Source of the DNA: Syntrophaceae bacterium
GTDB lineage: Bacteria; Desulfobacterota; Syntrophia; Syntrophales; Smithellaceae
Assembly (NCBI GenBank): GCA_003139775.1
Contig: PLGI01000091.1
Coordinates: 1-49,692 of the forward strand
DNA: 49,692 bases
Direction: 5' to 3'
Part shown: piece by piece, positions 1-7,837 of the stretch
Layout: each line of letters opens with the position of its first letter
Numbering within the stretch: position 1 is the first letter of the stretch
Program-made: the position numbers and the translations under genes
The notes under the pieces: generated by a model
The model's input: only the letters and a program-made list of their open reading frames with translations
Databases searched by the model: none
Told to the model about the DNA's origin: nothing

Positions 1-1003
1 TTATTTATGAGGCAATAGGAACCAATATGAGGTTTATATGTTTGCCGCTAGGCGCAAATCGTGTTGATTACGGTTTGAAAGGTTGTATGAACTTGCAGCA
101 TGAGCAAAACAACATTACAGCTTGCTATATTGTAGTTCAGGATTGAAGGAGTATTAAAATACAGACTGTTGTTTCCCGAGTTCAAGAAAGTGATGAAAGA
201 TATAAAATGTCAAACACCGCTCTACATCCACAAGAAATATCCGATACCGGAAGACATAAGCATTTTGGTCAAGGATGTACTTGGTGCAGAAATGAAGAAG
301 CAGAACAGAGGAAAGTTTAGAGAGCAGCATGCAAGTATGCTTATAAATCTTGCCAGGAATATATCGATATCAGAGAAGGCGTTGCAGGTCTTTCCAGGGA
401 TATAAGACATATCCTCACCCAATTAGAGATGCTCAATACCCTTATTGCCGAGATAGAAAGCGAGATGGAGATGGCCCTCGGAAGGATACCCTATAGTCCA
501 AAGTTGCTTTCCATAAAAGGACTTGGGGTAGTGTCCGTGGCCGGTATCATCGGAGAGGTCGGGGATTTTAAGAAATTCCAGACACGGGCAGAAATCATGA
601 AACTTGCCGGTTTGGACCTCTACGAGATAAGCTCCGACAAATGGAAAGGACGGCGGAAGATATCAAAACGAGGAAGGAGCTTGCTCAGGAAAATACTTAT
701 TATGCGGCGATCCAGACCATCAGAAACAACGGCGTTCTGCATGATTATTACACAAGGATTACCGAAAGAGGCATGAAAATGATGATGGCTCTCGTGGCTG
801 TTTCCCGTAAGCTTTTGGGAATCATCTATGCGATCGTAAGGGATGGCAGCGAATATTTAGCCAACTTTGAATCCATAAAAAGGCAGGTGATAAAAAGGCT
901 GCTTAAGGTATTATTACATAGGCGGGGAGATTATCGTTTTCTTCCATTGAGGCGCATAGCGACCTCCCATTATAGAATACATAACTCCCCGCCAACATCT
1001 TAA
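1..1003 (+). pseudogene. IS110-family transposase remnant
   Basis: The stretch holds pieces of one transposase in at least three frames. The piece at 429-776 carries the C-terminal Transposase_20-like part typical of IS110/IS116/IS902 elements: a helix-hairpin-helix-like 'SIKGLGVVSVAGIIGEVGD', then 'LAGLDL' and 'KISKRGRSLLRK'. Around position 690-700 the frame slips, and the protein continues in the 641-1003 frame ('YYAAIQTIRNNG', 'YYTRITERGM'). An upstream piece at 169-405 and a stop-ended piece at about 3-146 probably come from the N-terminal half. I could not see IS ends. Several frame breaks mean it is almost certainly inactive. It lies just outside the duplicated rlmN fragment and the efflux operon, so it may have taken part in that rearrangement. 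Confidence 0.75.
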
Positions 1004-1144
1004 CCTCAATTGAGCAAGGTAAAAGCGTTTCATACGACTTTCTAATCATAAGGGTTGGGTAAGATGTGATCCAAAAGATGGGGACAACCGCCTATAAAAA
1101 ATACCTGCAAATCCTAAAATACTTATCAGAATATCTTGACTGGA

Positions 1145-1490
1145 ATAAATAAGGAAGAAATATTTACAATAGCGTATCAGATTCCGGAAGCGCCGCTTAA
1201 TTGTCCGCAGGCGGCAAGAATATCACTGCTGCGGCTCGTGGATCATTGTCGTGAAATGTTTCTAATACCAATTCGCTTTCTTTGGCTAACTTTGTTGGCA
1301 TCGTCGTCGGCTTCCTCGACGTATGTACACAATACGCCTGCGGAGCCTCCTCCTTGCCGCCGCGTTATCCTTTGAAAGCGAAATGGTATTAATCAGTATT
1401 TGCTGAAAAGCGTCCGCTTTTTTTCACAGCGACGACTTGAACTCTACACCGGGGAATTCGTTAAAGACAATCAAATTTAATTTACAGCGC
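1145..1490 (-). pseudogene. Broken second copy of the rlmN 3' end
   Basis: Read on the minus strand this segment matches the 3' end and flank of the intact rlmN at 5447-5665. Both share the reading '[12 protein letters not shown]', the ending '[11 protein letters not shown]', and the same downstream flank (CTATTGTAAATATTTCTT). Removing the repeat at 1265-1391 leaves about 218 bp, the same length as the matching part near rlmN. The copy has an in-frame stop and an indel, so it is non-coding. The final codons and stop of the neighbouring kinase-like gene lie inside it in another frame. Because the two copies are direct repeats bracketing the marR-efflux-kinase operon, they look like the scar of an insertion or duplication at the rlmN 3' end. 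Confidence 0.8.
1265..1391 (+). repeat. Family A palindrome-ended repeat, short form
   Basis: About 127 bp, starting ATACCAATTCGCTTTC and ending GAAAGCGAAATGGTATT, so its ends are near-perfect inverted repeats. The internal motifs (TTTGGCTAACTTTGTTGGC, GACGTATG, CGCCTGCGGAGCC, CTCCTTGCCGC) recur in the other family copies at 11647, 23132, 35789 and 36480. It sits exactly inside the rlmN 3' remnant and splits it, which is direct evidence of insertion. No protein-coding potential is evident, so it fits a MITE-like or other non-autonomous element. Confidence 0.85.
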
Positions 1491-2126
1491 CACTTTTTTT
1501 ATGCTTACAAGATTTGTAATCATTTTTACACAGTCAGGTAAACCAATGACACTGGAATCTATACACAAATGATAATTGCGTGCATCGCACCAATCAGCGC
1601 CTATCATATTGCGAATAAATTTGGTTCTTTCGTGATCGGATTTTTTAATCATCTTTTTTGCTTCTCTCTCATCAGCGATTTTTTGTTCTTTCATTATCAT
1701 CTCGATACGATAATCCAGCGAAGCATGAACAAAGATATGAATTGTGTTTGGCTTGTCCTTCAGGATATAAAACCCACCTCGCCCGATAATTACAGCGTTA
1801 CAACTATCAGCGATCTCTTTGATAATTTTACTCTCCAGTATAAATAAATCCTTACTATAAACAGGCCTCCCCAGAGGCGGGAGGTTAGACATTTCCGGCG
1901 TGCTGAAGCAAAACGACTGAACAATATTTTCCATCAGGCTCGCCGATCTTCCATCATGCCGTTCCAGCATGCCTGGTTCAATTCCTAATTTGTCTGCCGC
2001 CTGCTGTAATATTTCTCTGTCGAGATATTTGAATCCCAACTCTTTGGCAACAAGATAACCGATGTATGTGCCGCCGCTGCCGATTTGCCTGGATATGGTG
2101 ATTATATTAAATTGATTTTCTTTCAT
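1482..2126 (-). CDS. Cytidylate kinase-like family protein
   Basis: 214 aa with a P-loop near the N-terminus ('ITISRQIGSGGTYIGYLVA', residues about 9-27), followed by 'GFKYLDREIL' and 'VIIGRGGFYIL', the pattern of the cytidylate kinase-like (AAA_26 type) family. These P-loop proteins resemble NMP kinases, but their substrates are mostly unknown, so I do not call it Cmk. The ATG has a purine-rich site upstream (GGAGAGG). It starts 17 bp after the efflux pump gene and is probably the last gene of the marR operon. Its last codons (VAL, stop) lie in the duplicated rlmN fragment, so the native C-terminus may have been replaced. Confidence 0.8.
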   Translation of the reverse strand: MKENQFNIITISRQIGSGGTYIGYLVAKELGFKYLDREILQQAADKLGIEPGMLERHDGRSASLMENIVQSFCFSTPEMSNLPPLGRPVYSKDLFILESKIIKEIADSCNAVIIGRGGFYILKDKPNTIHIFVHASLDYRIEMIMKEQKIADEREAKKMIKKSDHERTKFIRNMIGADWCDARNYHLCIDSSVIGLPDCVKMITNLVSIKKVAL

Positions 2127-2143
2127 GTCCGCCTCTCCATCAT

Positions 2144-3730
2144 TTATTCGTTAATGATATCCGTTTTTATTTCTCTTCTTAAATCATTTATTAAAAATAT
2201 TAAGGGTGTGGAAATAAGGAAAAGCGCCGCAATCAGGAAAAACACATGATTAAAAGAAAGCATACTGGCCTGCCTCATTACCATTCCTTCAATTGCTTTG
2301 AGCGCCTTGTTTTGGGCATCGATAATGTCCATACCCTGGGAAGAAAAATATTGAGTCAGAGAACGCAGAGTTTCTGCGCCTATATTGCCGAAAGCAGTTA
2401 TGTGTTCCATTAGCCGTGCCCGGTTGGCTTGTTCTCCGCGGGTTAATATTGTAGCAGCCAGAGCAATGCCGATACTGCCAAACACTTGCCGTACAACATT
2501 AAAAAGTCCTGTCGCAGCAGTTAGCATAGGCTTTTCAATTGTTGAAAGAGCGGCCGTGCTTAAAGAAACAAAAATTAATCCAAATCCTATTCCCTGTAAA
2601 AATTGAGGGAAAAATATGTCCCAAAAACCAATGCTCAGGGAAAGAATGGAAAATTGATAAAATGAAACCGCATTTAAAAGCAGTCCCAATCCTATCATTA
2701 TCCGGGGGCCTACCCGATTATAAATTTTTCCGGCAAGCGGCATTATCATGATCATGGCTATAGATCGGGGAATTAGCGCCAGTCCCGAATCGAAAGCCGG
2801 ATAGCCCAAAAGCTCCTGCAAGAATAACGGCAGGATAAAGAGACTGCTCATCAGGGCCAAACCCAGAATACCATTCAGAAATGTCGCTGAGCTGAAATTA
2901 AGGTCTTTTAAAATACGCAGATTTACTGCCGGATTTTCCACCTTCAATTCCCGCCAGATAAATAATATCATTCCGAATGCGGCGACTACGGAAAGATAAA
3001 TAATAAATTCCGAAGAAAACCAATCGTTCCGCTCTCCCTGCTCCAGCATCACCTGCAATGCTCCCAGGCCAACTGTCATGAGGGATATACCGAGAATATC
3101 AACCTTACCGGTTTGCCGGACAAGATAGTGCGGATCTTCAATAAACTTCATAATCAGCAGAATATTGATAATACCAACAGGGACATTGACATAAAATATC
3201 CACGGCCAGGAATAATTATCGGTGAGCCATCCGCCAAGGGTAGGGCCGAAGGCTGGTCCAAGCATTACACCCACCCCGAAAATTCCCATGGCCATCGCCT
3301 GTTCTTTAGGCGGAAATGTTTCCCGCAGTATTGATTGCGAAATTGGTATCAACGCACCACCGCCAATGCCCTGAAGTATCCGGAATCCCACCATGGAGGT
3401 AAGATCCCAGGCTATTCCGCAAAGCATTGATGAACCGGTAAATAACAAGACGGAAAAAATATAAAAATTCTTGCGGCCAAAACGTGAGCTTAAAAAAGCA
3501 ACTATCGGCATAATGATGACCGTAGACAGGATATATCCGGTAGAAACCCAGGTAATTTCTTCCACGGAGGCGCTAAGTGTGCCACGCATATTCGGCAGGG
3601 CTACATTGACGATGCTCATGTCCAGCGCGGACAAGATGGTACCGGTCATGACAGTTAGAGCGATTAGCCATTTATGAGAGCTGTGCCCTTCATCCATAGA
3701 GCCTCTATTTTTTCGATAGCTTTGTTCCAT
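2144..3730 (-). CDS. DHA2-family (EmrB/QacA-like) MFS drug efflux transporter
   Basis: 528 aa, with about 14 hydrophobic segments as expected for the DHA2 drug:H+ antiporter family. Visible family motifs are 'LDMSIVNVALPNM' in the first membrane segment, 'SSRFGRKNFYIFS' (motif A, loop 2-3) and 'GVGVMLGPAFGPTLGGWL' (antiporter motif C). A long hydrophilic stretch near residues 455-490 and a final membrane segment complete the fold. It overlaps the end of the HlyD-like gene by 26 bp, implying translational coupling. Together they should form a pump spanning the envelope, with an outer-membrane channel encoded elsewhere. The MarR protein upstream is the likely repressor. Substrate unknown. Confidence 0.92.
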   Translation of the reverse strand: MEQSYRKNRGSMDEGHSSHKWLIALTVMTGTILSALDMSIVNVALPNMRGTLSASVEEITWVSTGYILSTVIIMPIVAFLSSRFGRKNFYIFSVLLFTGSSMLCGIAWDLTSMVGFRILQGIGGGALIPISQSILRETFPPKEQAMAMGIFGVGVMLGPAFGPTLGGWLTDNYSWPWIFYVNVPVGIINILLIMKFIEDPHYLVRQTGKVDILGISLMTVGLGALQVMLEQGERNDWFSSEFIIYLSVVAAFGMILFIWRELKVENPAVNLRILKDLNFSSATFLNGILGLALMSSLFILPLFLQELLGYPAFDSGLALIPRSIAMIMIMPLAGKIYNRVGPRIMIGLGLLLNAVSFYQFSILSLSIGFWDIFFPQFLQGIGFGLIFVSLSTAALSTIEKPMLTAATGLFNVVRQVFGSIGIALAATILTRGEQANRARLMEHITAFGNIGAETLRSLTQYFSSQGMDIIDAQNKALKAIEGMVMRQASMLSFNHVFFLIAALFLISTPLIFLINDLRREIKTDIINE

Positions 3731-4751
3731 TCTGATGGCTCACATCGACAGTGGGAACAACCGACATGCCCGGCCAAAGAGGATGTTGTGAATCGAATTT
3801 GGAATCGATAATAATTTTTACCGGGACCCTTTGCACAATTTTCACAAAATAACCTGTCGCATTCTCCGGAGGCAGTAGGCTGAAAACGGAACCGGTGCCT
3901 GACTGGAGACTGTCGACATGGCCGGAAAATTTCATTGAAGGATATGCGTCAACTTTGATCTCTACCGGCTGGCCAACTGCCATTTTTGCAATTTGTGTTT
4001 CTTTGAAATTGGCAATCACCCAAATATCTTCTTTTACAATAGCAAGCAGCGCCTGCCCCGGCATTACATACTTACCCGGGTCGATATTTTTCATGGCAAT
4101 TCTCCCGCTGACCGGCGCGACAACGACTGTTCTTGTCAAATCAAGGTCGACCAGATTTTTTGTTGATTGTGCTTCTTTGATCTTAAAAGACTGAGTTGCG
4201 TACTTTGCTTTGATAGCTTTGATCGCGGCTTCAGCTTCACCAATAGCGGCAACGGAGGCCTTGCGGCGGGCAACCGTTGCCTGCCAACGCGACTTCATTT
4301 GATCATATTCATTCTGGGATACGGCATCTTTTTTCAGCAGGCTTTCATAACGCTGCACTTCCTTTTGCGCCAGATCTTCTTCACTTAATGCCACATCAAG
4401 ATTGGCTCGTACCTTGGTCAGAGTTTTTTCTTTTTCCTCAATAGTCGCTGATTGCTCATTTTCTTCGGAAGTTAGTCTGAATATGGCATCTTTTTTTTCT
4501 TTCGCCAGATCGAGATAATCCTGCTGGTAAATTTCCAGAAGGGGCTTTCCGGCATCGACATATTGATTGTCGTCAATATACACATTAATCACTTTACCCT
4601 TGACTTCAGCGGCGATGGGAACAACAGTCCCCGCCACATATGCATCATCAGTACGTTCATGAGAAAGGGAGTGAATGAAATATACAATTCCATATATAAC
4701 CGCCGCAGCAATTACAGTAACAACAAATATTCTAAATCCCCATTTTTTCAT
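3705..4751 (-). CDS. HlyD/EmrA-family periplasmic adaptor (membrane fusion protein)
   Basis: 348 aa. One N-terminal membrane anchor (residues about 5-27) is followed by 'RTDDAYVAGTVVPIAAEVKG', the biotinyl-lipoyl-like half motif of EmrA/HlyD proteins. A long helical hairpin comes next (about 85-195, rich in K, E, A), then the second lipoyl half ('VVAPVSGRIAMKNIDPGKYV') and a beta-barrel domain. The role is to link the inner-membrane MFS pump to an outer-membrane channel. The ATG has a good site (GGTAGGAAG). It overlaps the transporter gene downstream and lies about 90 bp after marR, the standard marR-emrA-emrB order. Confidence 0.92.
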   Translation of the reverse strand: MKKWGFRIFVVTVIAAAVIYGIVYFIHSLSHERTDDAYVAGTVVPIAAEVKGKVINVYIDDNQYVDAGKPLLEIYQQDYLDLAKEKKDAIFRLTSEENEQSATIEEKEKTLTKVRANLDVALSEEDLAQKEVQRYESLLKKDAVSQNEYDQMKSRWQATVARRKASVAAIGEAEAAIKAIKAKYATQSFKIKEAQSTKNLVDLDLTRTVVVAPVSGRIAMKNIDPGKYVMPGQALLAIVKEDIWVIANFKETQIAKMAVGQPVEIKVDAYPSMKFSGHVDSLQSGTGSVFSLLPPENATGYFVKIVQRVPVKIIIDSKFDSQHPLWPGMSVVPTVDVSHQNGTKLSKK

Positions 4752-4839
4752 ATTCTTCCTACCAGTTTGAAACTACCTTATTTATTTGTTTATTCGCATC
4801 AGCTTGAATTTCCCAATTCCGATGCATTATTTATCATGA

Positions 4840-5292
4840 TTACGAACGCCGCAGATTAATAATTATGTGCCCAAGATAATCTCGGATCTTCAATAAATCA
4901 TCCTTACTAAAACCATTACATACCCGATCACGGTGCTTTAAGACGATCGGTTTCAATTCCTTTAAAAGACTGCGCCCAGCCGGAGCCAAATAAACGTGAA
5001 AAGCGCGTTTATCTTTTTTATCATGTAGTTTTTCAATATATCCCCGCTTGTTCAGTTGTTTGAGAATGCGGGTAATGTTGTGACGGTCTTTGGAAGTTTT
5101 CTCTCCCAGTTGACTTTGATTCAGCCCCTCTTCTTCCTGCAGGCCCAATAAAACCGCCCATTGCTCCGGCGTTAAATCATGGCCAGCATCCTGAAAAGCC
5201 TGGCGCAAAGCAGCGGACACTTGAATATGGCTGCGGTACAGCCAGAATCCGAGCGATTCATCCAAAGAAAAAGTTTCGATCTTTTGTCTCAT
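4840..5292 (-). CDS. MarR-family transcriptional regulator
   Basis: 150 aa, the usual MarR length. The winged helix shows 'LTPEQWAVLLGLQEEEGLNQSQLGEKTSKD' (in two stretches) for the DNA-reading helices, then 'HNITRILKQLNKRGYIEK' and the wing 'HDKKDKRAFHVYLAPAGR'. The family binds palindromes as a dimer and usually loses DNA affinity when it binds small phenolic or drug-like ligands. It heads an operon with the efflux pump, so it most likely represses its own operon. A perfect inverted repeat lies 30 bp upstream of the start. No strong ribosome binding site is visible. Confidence 0.92.
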   Translation of the reverse strand: MRQKIETFSLDESLGFWLYRSHIQVSAALRQAFQDAGHDLTPEQWAVLLGLQEEEGLNQSQLGEKTSKDRHNITRILKQLNKRGYIEKLHDKKDKRAFHVYLAPAGRSLLKELKPIVLKHRDRVCNGFSKDDLLKIRDYLGHIIINLRRS

Positions 5293-5321
5293 TAAAACAA
5301 CTTTTTTTATCTTTATAAGTA

Positions 5322-5337
5322 TGTTGTCACGACAACA
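5322..5337. promoter_or_regulatory. Probable MarR operator
   Basis: TGTTGTC-AC-GACAACA is a perfect 7-bp inverted repeat with a 2-bp centre, 30 bp upstream of the marR start codon, in AT-rich DNA. Position, symmetry and size fit a MarR dimer site controlling the operon. Binding is inferred. Confidence 0.65.
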
Positions 5338-5469
5338 AAATATATTTGTCCGTTTAATTTGTCAAGATATAATATGGCAATCCCGCGACTTGGAATGCAT
5401 TGGCTCCTGCCGGAGGGTGCTCACTATTATTTTAGGTGAATAGGCAAAGAAATATTTACAATAGCTTCA

Positions 5470-6519
5470 TCAGATTCCGAAAGTGCCGCTTAATTGTCCG
5501 CAGGCGGCCAAAATGTCGCTTCCTTTGCTTTTGCGAAGCATGGTTGTGTAATGATTATTAACCAGCGTATGCTGAAACGCTTCCACGTCTTTCTGTGGTG
5601 GTGATTTAAAAGGTGATCCGGGGAATTCGTTAAAGACAATCAAATTTAATTTACAGCGCTGATTTTTCAAAAGCGCGGCCAATTTTTCCGCGTCGCGCGC
5701 GGAAGAATTAAAGCCGTCAATTAAAATATATTCAAAAGTCAGCAGTCTCCGTCCGGGCATCGGATATTTTTTGCATGCATCCAACAACACTTCCAGCGGA
5801 TATCTTTTGTTAATTGGCATTATCTTGCTTCTTGTTTCATCATCAGCTGCATTGAGTGATACAGCGAGATTAATACAAATGTCTTTGCCGAGCTGAATAA
5901 TCTGCGGGGCAAGGCCACAGGTCGAAACAGTGATCTTGCGGTTGGAGATGCCCAGGCCGAAATCACAGGTCAGAATGTTTATAGTTTTAATAGTGTTTTC
6001 ATAATTGGCGAGCGGTTCACCCATGCCCATCATGACAATGTTCTTGATGTCGATGCCTTCAGGCGTTTCGTGTTTGAGCGCTATAAGCTGGCCTGTAATT
6101 TCCGAAGGCAGCAAATTTCTTTTAAAGCCCTGCGATGCAGTAAGACAAAACTTACAATCCATAGCACAACCGGCTTGAGTAGATAAGCATATTGTCCAGT
6201 GGCTTTTACCGGGGATTAAAACGCTTTCGATAAAAAGACCGTCTTCCAGGCGCAGGAGTGCTTTTTTTGTTCCATCAGTGGAAGTTAGCATTTTTACGAT
6301 TTGCGGACGGCTGATGCGGGCGAGTTCGGAGAGCCTGGCGCGGAAGTCGCGGGAGAGGGTGGTCATGTCGTCGAAAGAAAGACTGCCGGATTGATGCAGC
6401 CATTTCATTATTTGCCGCGCGCGGAATTTTTCTTTACCCTGAGAGGAAATAAATTCTTCCATTTCCTCCAGCGTGAAATCCAGTAAATTGGGAAGAAGAT
6501 TGTCGGCGCGCTTAATCAT
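5470..6519 (-). CDS. rlmN: RlmN, dual-specificity 23S rRNA/tRNA adenine-C2 methyltransferase
   Basis: 349 aa. Start chosen at 6519 (MIKRADNLL): the ORF could extend to 6618, but that part lies inside icd in another frame. The radical SAM cluster Cys are C118, C122, C125 ('CAMDCKFC'). '[12 protein letters not shown]' binds SAM, and the C-terminal 'ACGQLSG' holds the Cys that takes part in methyl transfer. RlmN methylates A2503 of 23S rRNA and A37 of some tRNAs. Its start overlaps the icd stop by 8 bp (AATGATTAA type junction), so the two are translationally coupled. Its 3' end is the parent of the diverged copy at 1145-1490. Confidence 0.95.
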   Translation of the reverse strand: MIKRADNLLPNLLDFTLEEMEEFISSQGKEKFRARQIMKWLHQSGSLSFDDMTTLSRDFRARLSELARISRPQIVKMLTSTDGTKKALLRLEDGLFIESVLIPGKSHWTICLSTQAGCAMDCKFCLTASQGFKRNLLPSEITGQLIALKHETPEGIDIKNIVMMGMGEPLANYENTIKTINILTCDFGLGISNRKITVSTCGLAPQIIQLGKDICINLAVSLNAADDETRSKIMPINKRYPLEVLLDACKKYPMPGRRLLTFEYILIDGFNSSARDAEKLAALLKNQRCKLNLIVFNEFPGSPFKSPPQKDVEAFQHTLVNNHYTTMLRKSKGSDILAACGQLSGTFGI

Positions 6520-7735
6520 TAATCTTTTTTTGCAGTGTTTTAGCGATGGCGTCGATAAAACCTTCCGTATTAACTTTTTTGTTGGAAGATTTCTTTTCGG
6601 CAAGCACAAACAGATCACCGGTCATCGTGCCGCCCTCCACGGTGGCAATGGCCGCTTCTTCGAGCTTATCGGCAAATTTTATCACTTCCGGCGTGCCGTC
6701 TAATTCGCCGCGTTTGCGCAAACCGCCTGTCCAGGCGAAAATCAATGCCATCGAATTGCTGGAAGTTTCCTCGCCATTTAAATGTTTATAGTAGTGCTTT
6801 TGCACAGTGCCGTGCGCGGCCTCGTATTCAAACCAGCCGTTGGGTGAAACCAGCACTGATGTCATCATGGCCAGCGAGCCGCTTGCAGAAGCGATCATGT
6901 CCGACATGACGTCGCCGTCGTAATTTTTCAACGCCCAAAGCATGCCGCCTTCGCTTTTCATAATACGCGCCACGGCATCGTCAATCAGGGTAAAGAAGTA
7001 TTCAATGCCCGCTTTTTCAAATTTATCTTTCCAGTTCTGCTCGAATTCTTGCTTGAATATTTCGCGAAAACCGGCATCGTATATTTTGGAAATAGTATCT
7101 TTGGTTGAAAACCACAAATCGATTTTTTCACTCAAAGCATAGGTGAAACATGCGCGGGCAAAACTCAATATGGATTGTTCCAGATTATAATTAACTTGCG
7201 CAATTCCCCTACCCGGAAAATTAAATACCGGCACGCGGATGGTTTTACTCCCATCCTGCGGAGTAAAGACTAATTCGAGTTTTCCGGCGGCAGGAACAGC
7301 AAATTCCGTGTTGCTATAAACATCGCCGAATGCGTGACGGCCTATGGTGATAGGTTTTTTCCATGAAGAAACAGCTGGGTTGATATTGTTGACTAAAATC
7401 GGTTTTCTGAAAACCGTGCCGTCGAGCATGGCGCGAATGGTGCCATTGGGGCTTTTCCAGGCTTTTTTCAAACTGTATTCATTCACCCGGTCTTCATTGG
7501 GAGTAATGGTGGCGCACTTGATTCCCACGCCGTATTTCATAATCGCTTTTGCCGCATCAACCGTTACTTTGTCATCGGTATCATCGCGATGCTTAACATG
7601 CAGATCATAATAATCGATATCAATATCCAGATACGGAAAAAGAAGCTTATCCTTTACCATCTGCCACATGACGCGGGTCATTTCGTCGCCGTCTATTTCG
7701 ACGACGGTAGTTTTTACTTTGATCTTTTTAGCCAT
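6512..7735 (-). CDS. icd: NADP-dependent isocitrate dehydrogenase, eukaryotic-like type
   Basis: 407 aa from MAKKIKVKT. An upstream in-frame ATG at 7786 would add 17 residues encoded by a dispersed repeat, so I reject it. '[14 protein letters not shown]', '[12 protein letters not shown]', '[16 protein letters not shown]' and '[15 protein letters not shown]' are signatures of the homodimeric type II (mitochondrial/cytosolic-like) NADP enzyme, not of the E. coli Icd type. It converts isocitrate to 2-oxoglutarate with NADPH formation. It follows aconitase by about 100 bp and precedes rlmN with overlap. The acn-icd pair supplies 2-oxoglutarate for glutamate and may serve oxidative or reductive TCA flow. 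Confidence 0.95.
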   Translation of the reverse strand: MAKKIKVKTTVVEIDGDEMTRVMWQMVKDKLLFPYLDIDIDYYDLHVKHRDDTDDKVTVDAAKAIMKYGVGIKCATITPNEDRVNEYSLKKAWKSPNGTIRAMLDGTVFRKPILVNNINPAVSSWKKPITIGRHAFGDVYSNTEFAVPAAGKLELVFTPQDGSKTIRVPVFNFPGRGIAQVNYNLEQSILSFARACFTYALSEKIDLWFSTKDTISKIYDAGFREIFKQEFEQNWKDKFEKAGIEYFFTLIDDAVARIMKSEGGMLWALKNYDGDVMSDMIASASGSLAMMTSVLVSPNGWFEYEAAHGTVQKHYYKHLNGEETSSNSMALIFAWTGGLRKRGELDGTPEVIKFADKLEEAAIATVEGGTMTGDLFVLAEKKSSNKKVNTEGFIDAIAKTLQKKIND

Positions 7736-7744
7736 AAAAATCTT

Positions 7745-7830
7745 TGTTGCTCCTAATGAGACCCAAGTTTCAGAAACAAAGTACACTGAAAATTGCAGGT
7801 CGAATTATCCCGCAACTTGTTGCGGGGCTG
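7745..7830 (-). repeat. Family B hairpin repeat between acn and icd
   Basis: Contains AATGAGACCCAAGTTTCAG and TCGAATTATCCCGCAACTTG, the conserved flank and loop parts of the family B mosaic, in minus orientation. The arms AAGTTTCAG and CTGAAAATTG can pair. It fills the intergenic space and creates the spurious N-terminal extension of icd. Confidence 0.7.
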
Positions 7831-7837
7831 ATACGCG

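Noticed and set aside
1066-1152. Short open frame starting GTG, reading VIQKMGTTAYKKYLQ and on to stop
   Set aside because: Only 28 residues, between an IS relic and the rlmN relic, without a family match that I know; probably a fragment.
6520-6618. 33-residue N-terminal extension of rlmN
   Set aside because: It lies inside the icd coding region in another frame, while MIKRAD at 6519 gives the normal length and a coupled 8-bp overlap.
7736-7786. N-terminal extension of isocitrate dehydrogenase from the upstream ATG
   Set aside because: The 17 extra residues come from a family B repeat found elsewhere in non-coding DNA; the family N-terminus starts at MAKKIKV.
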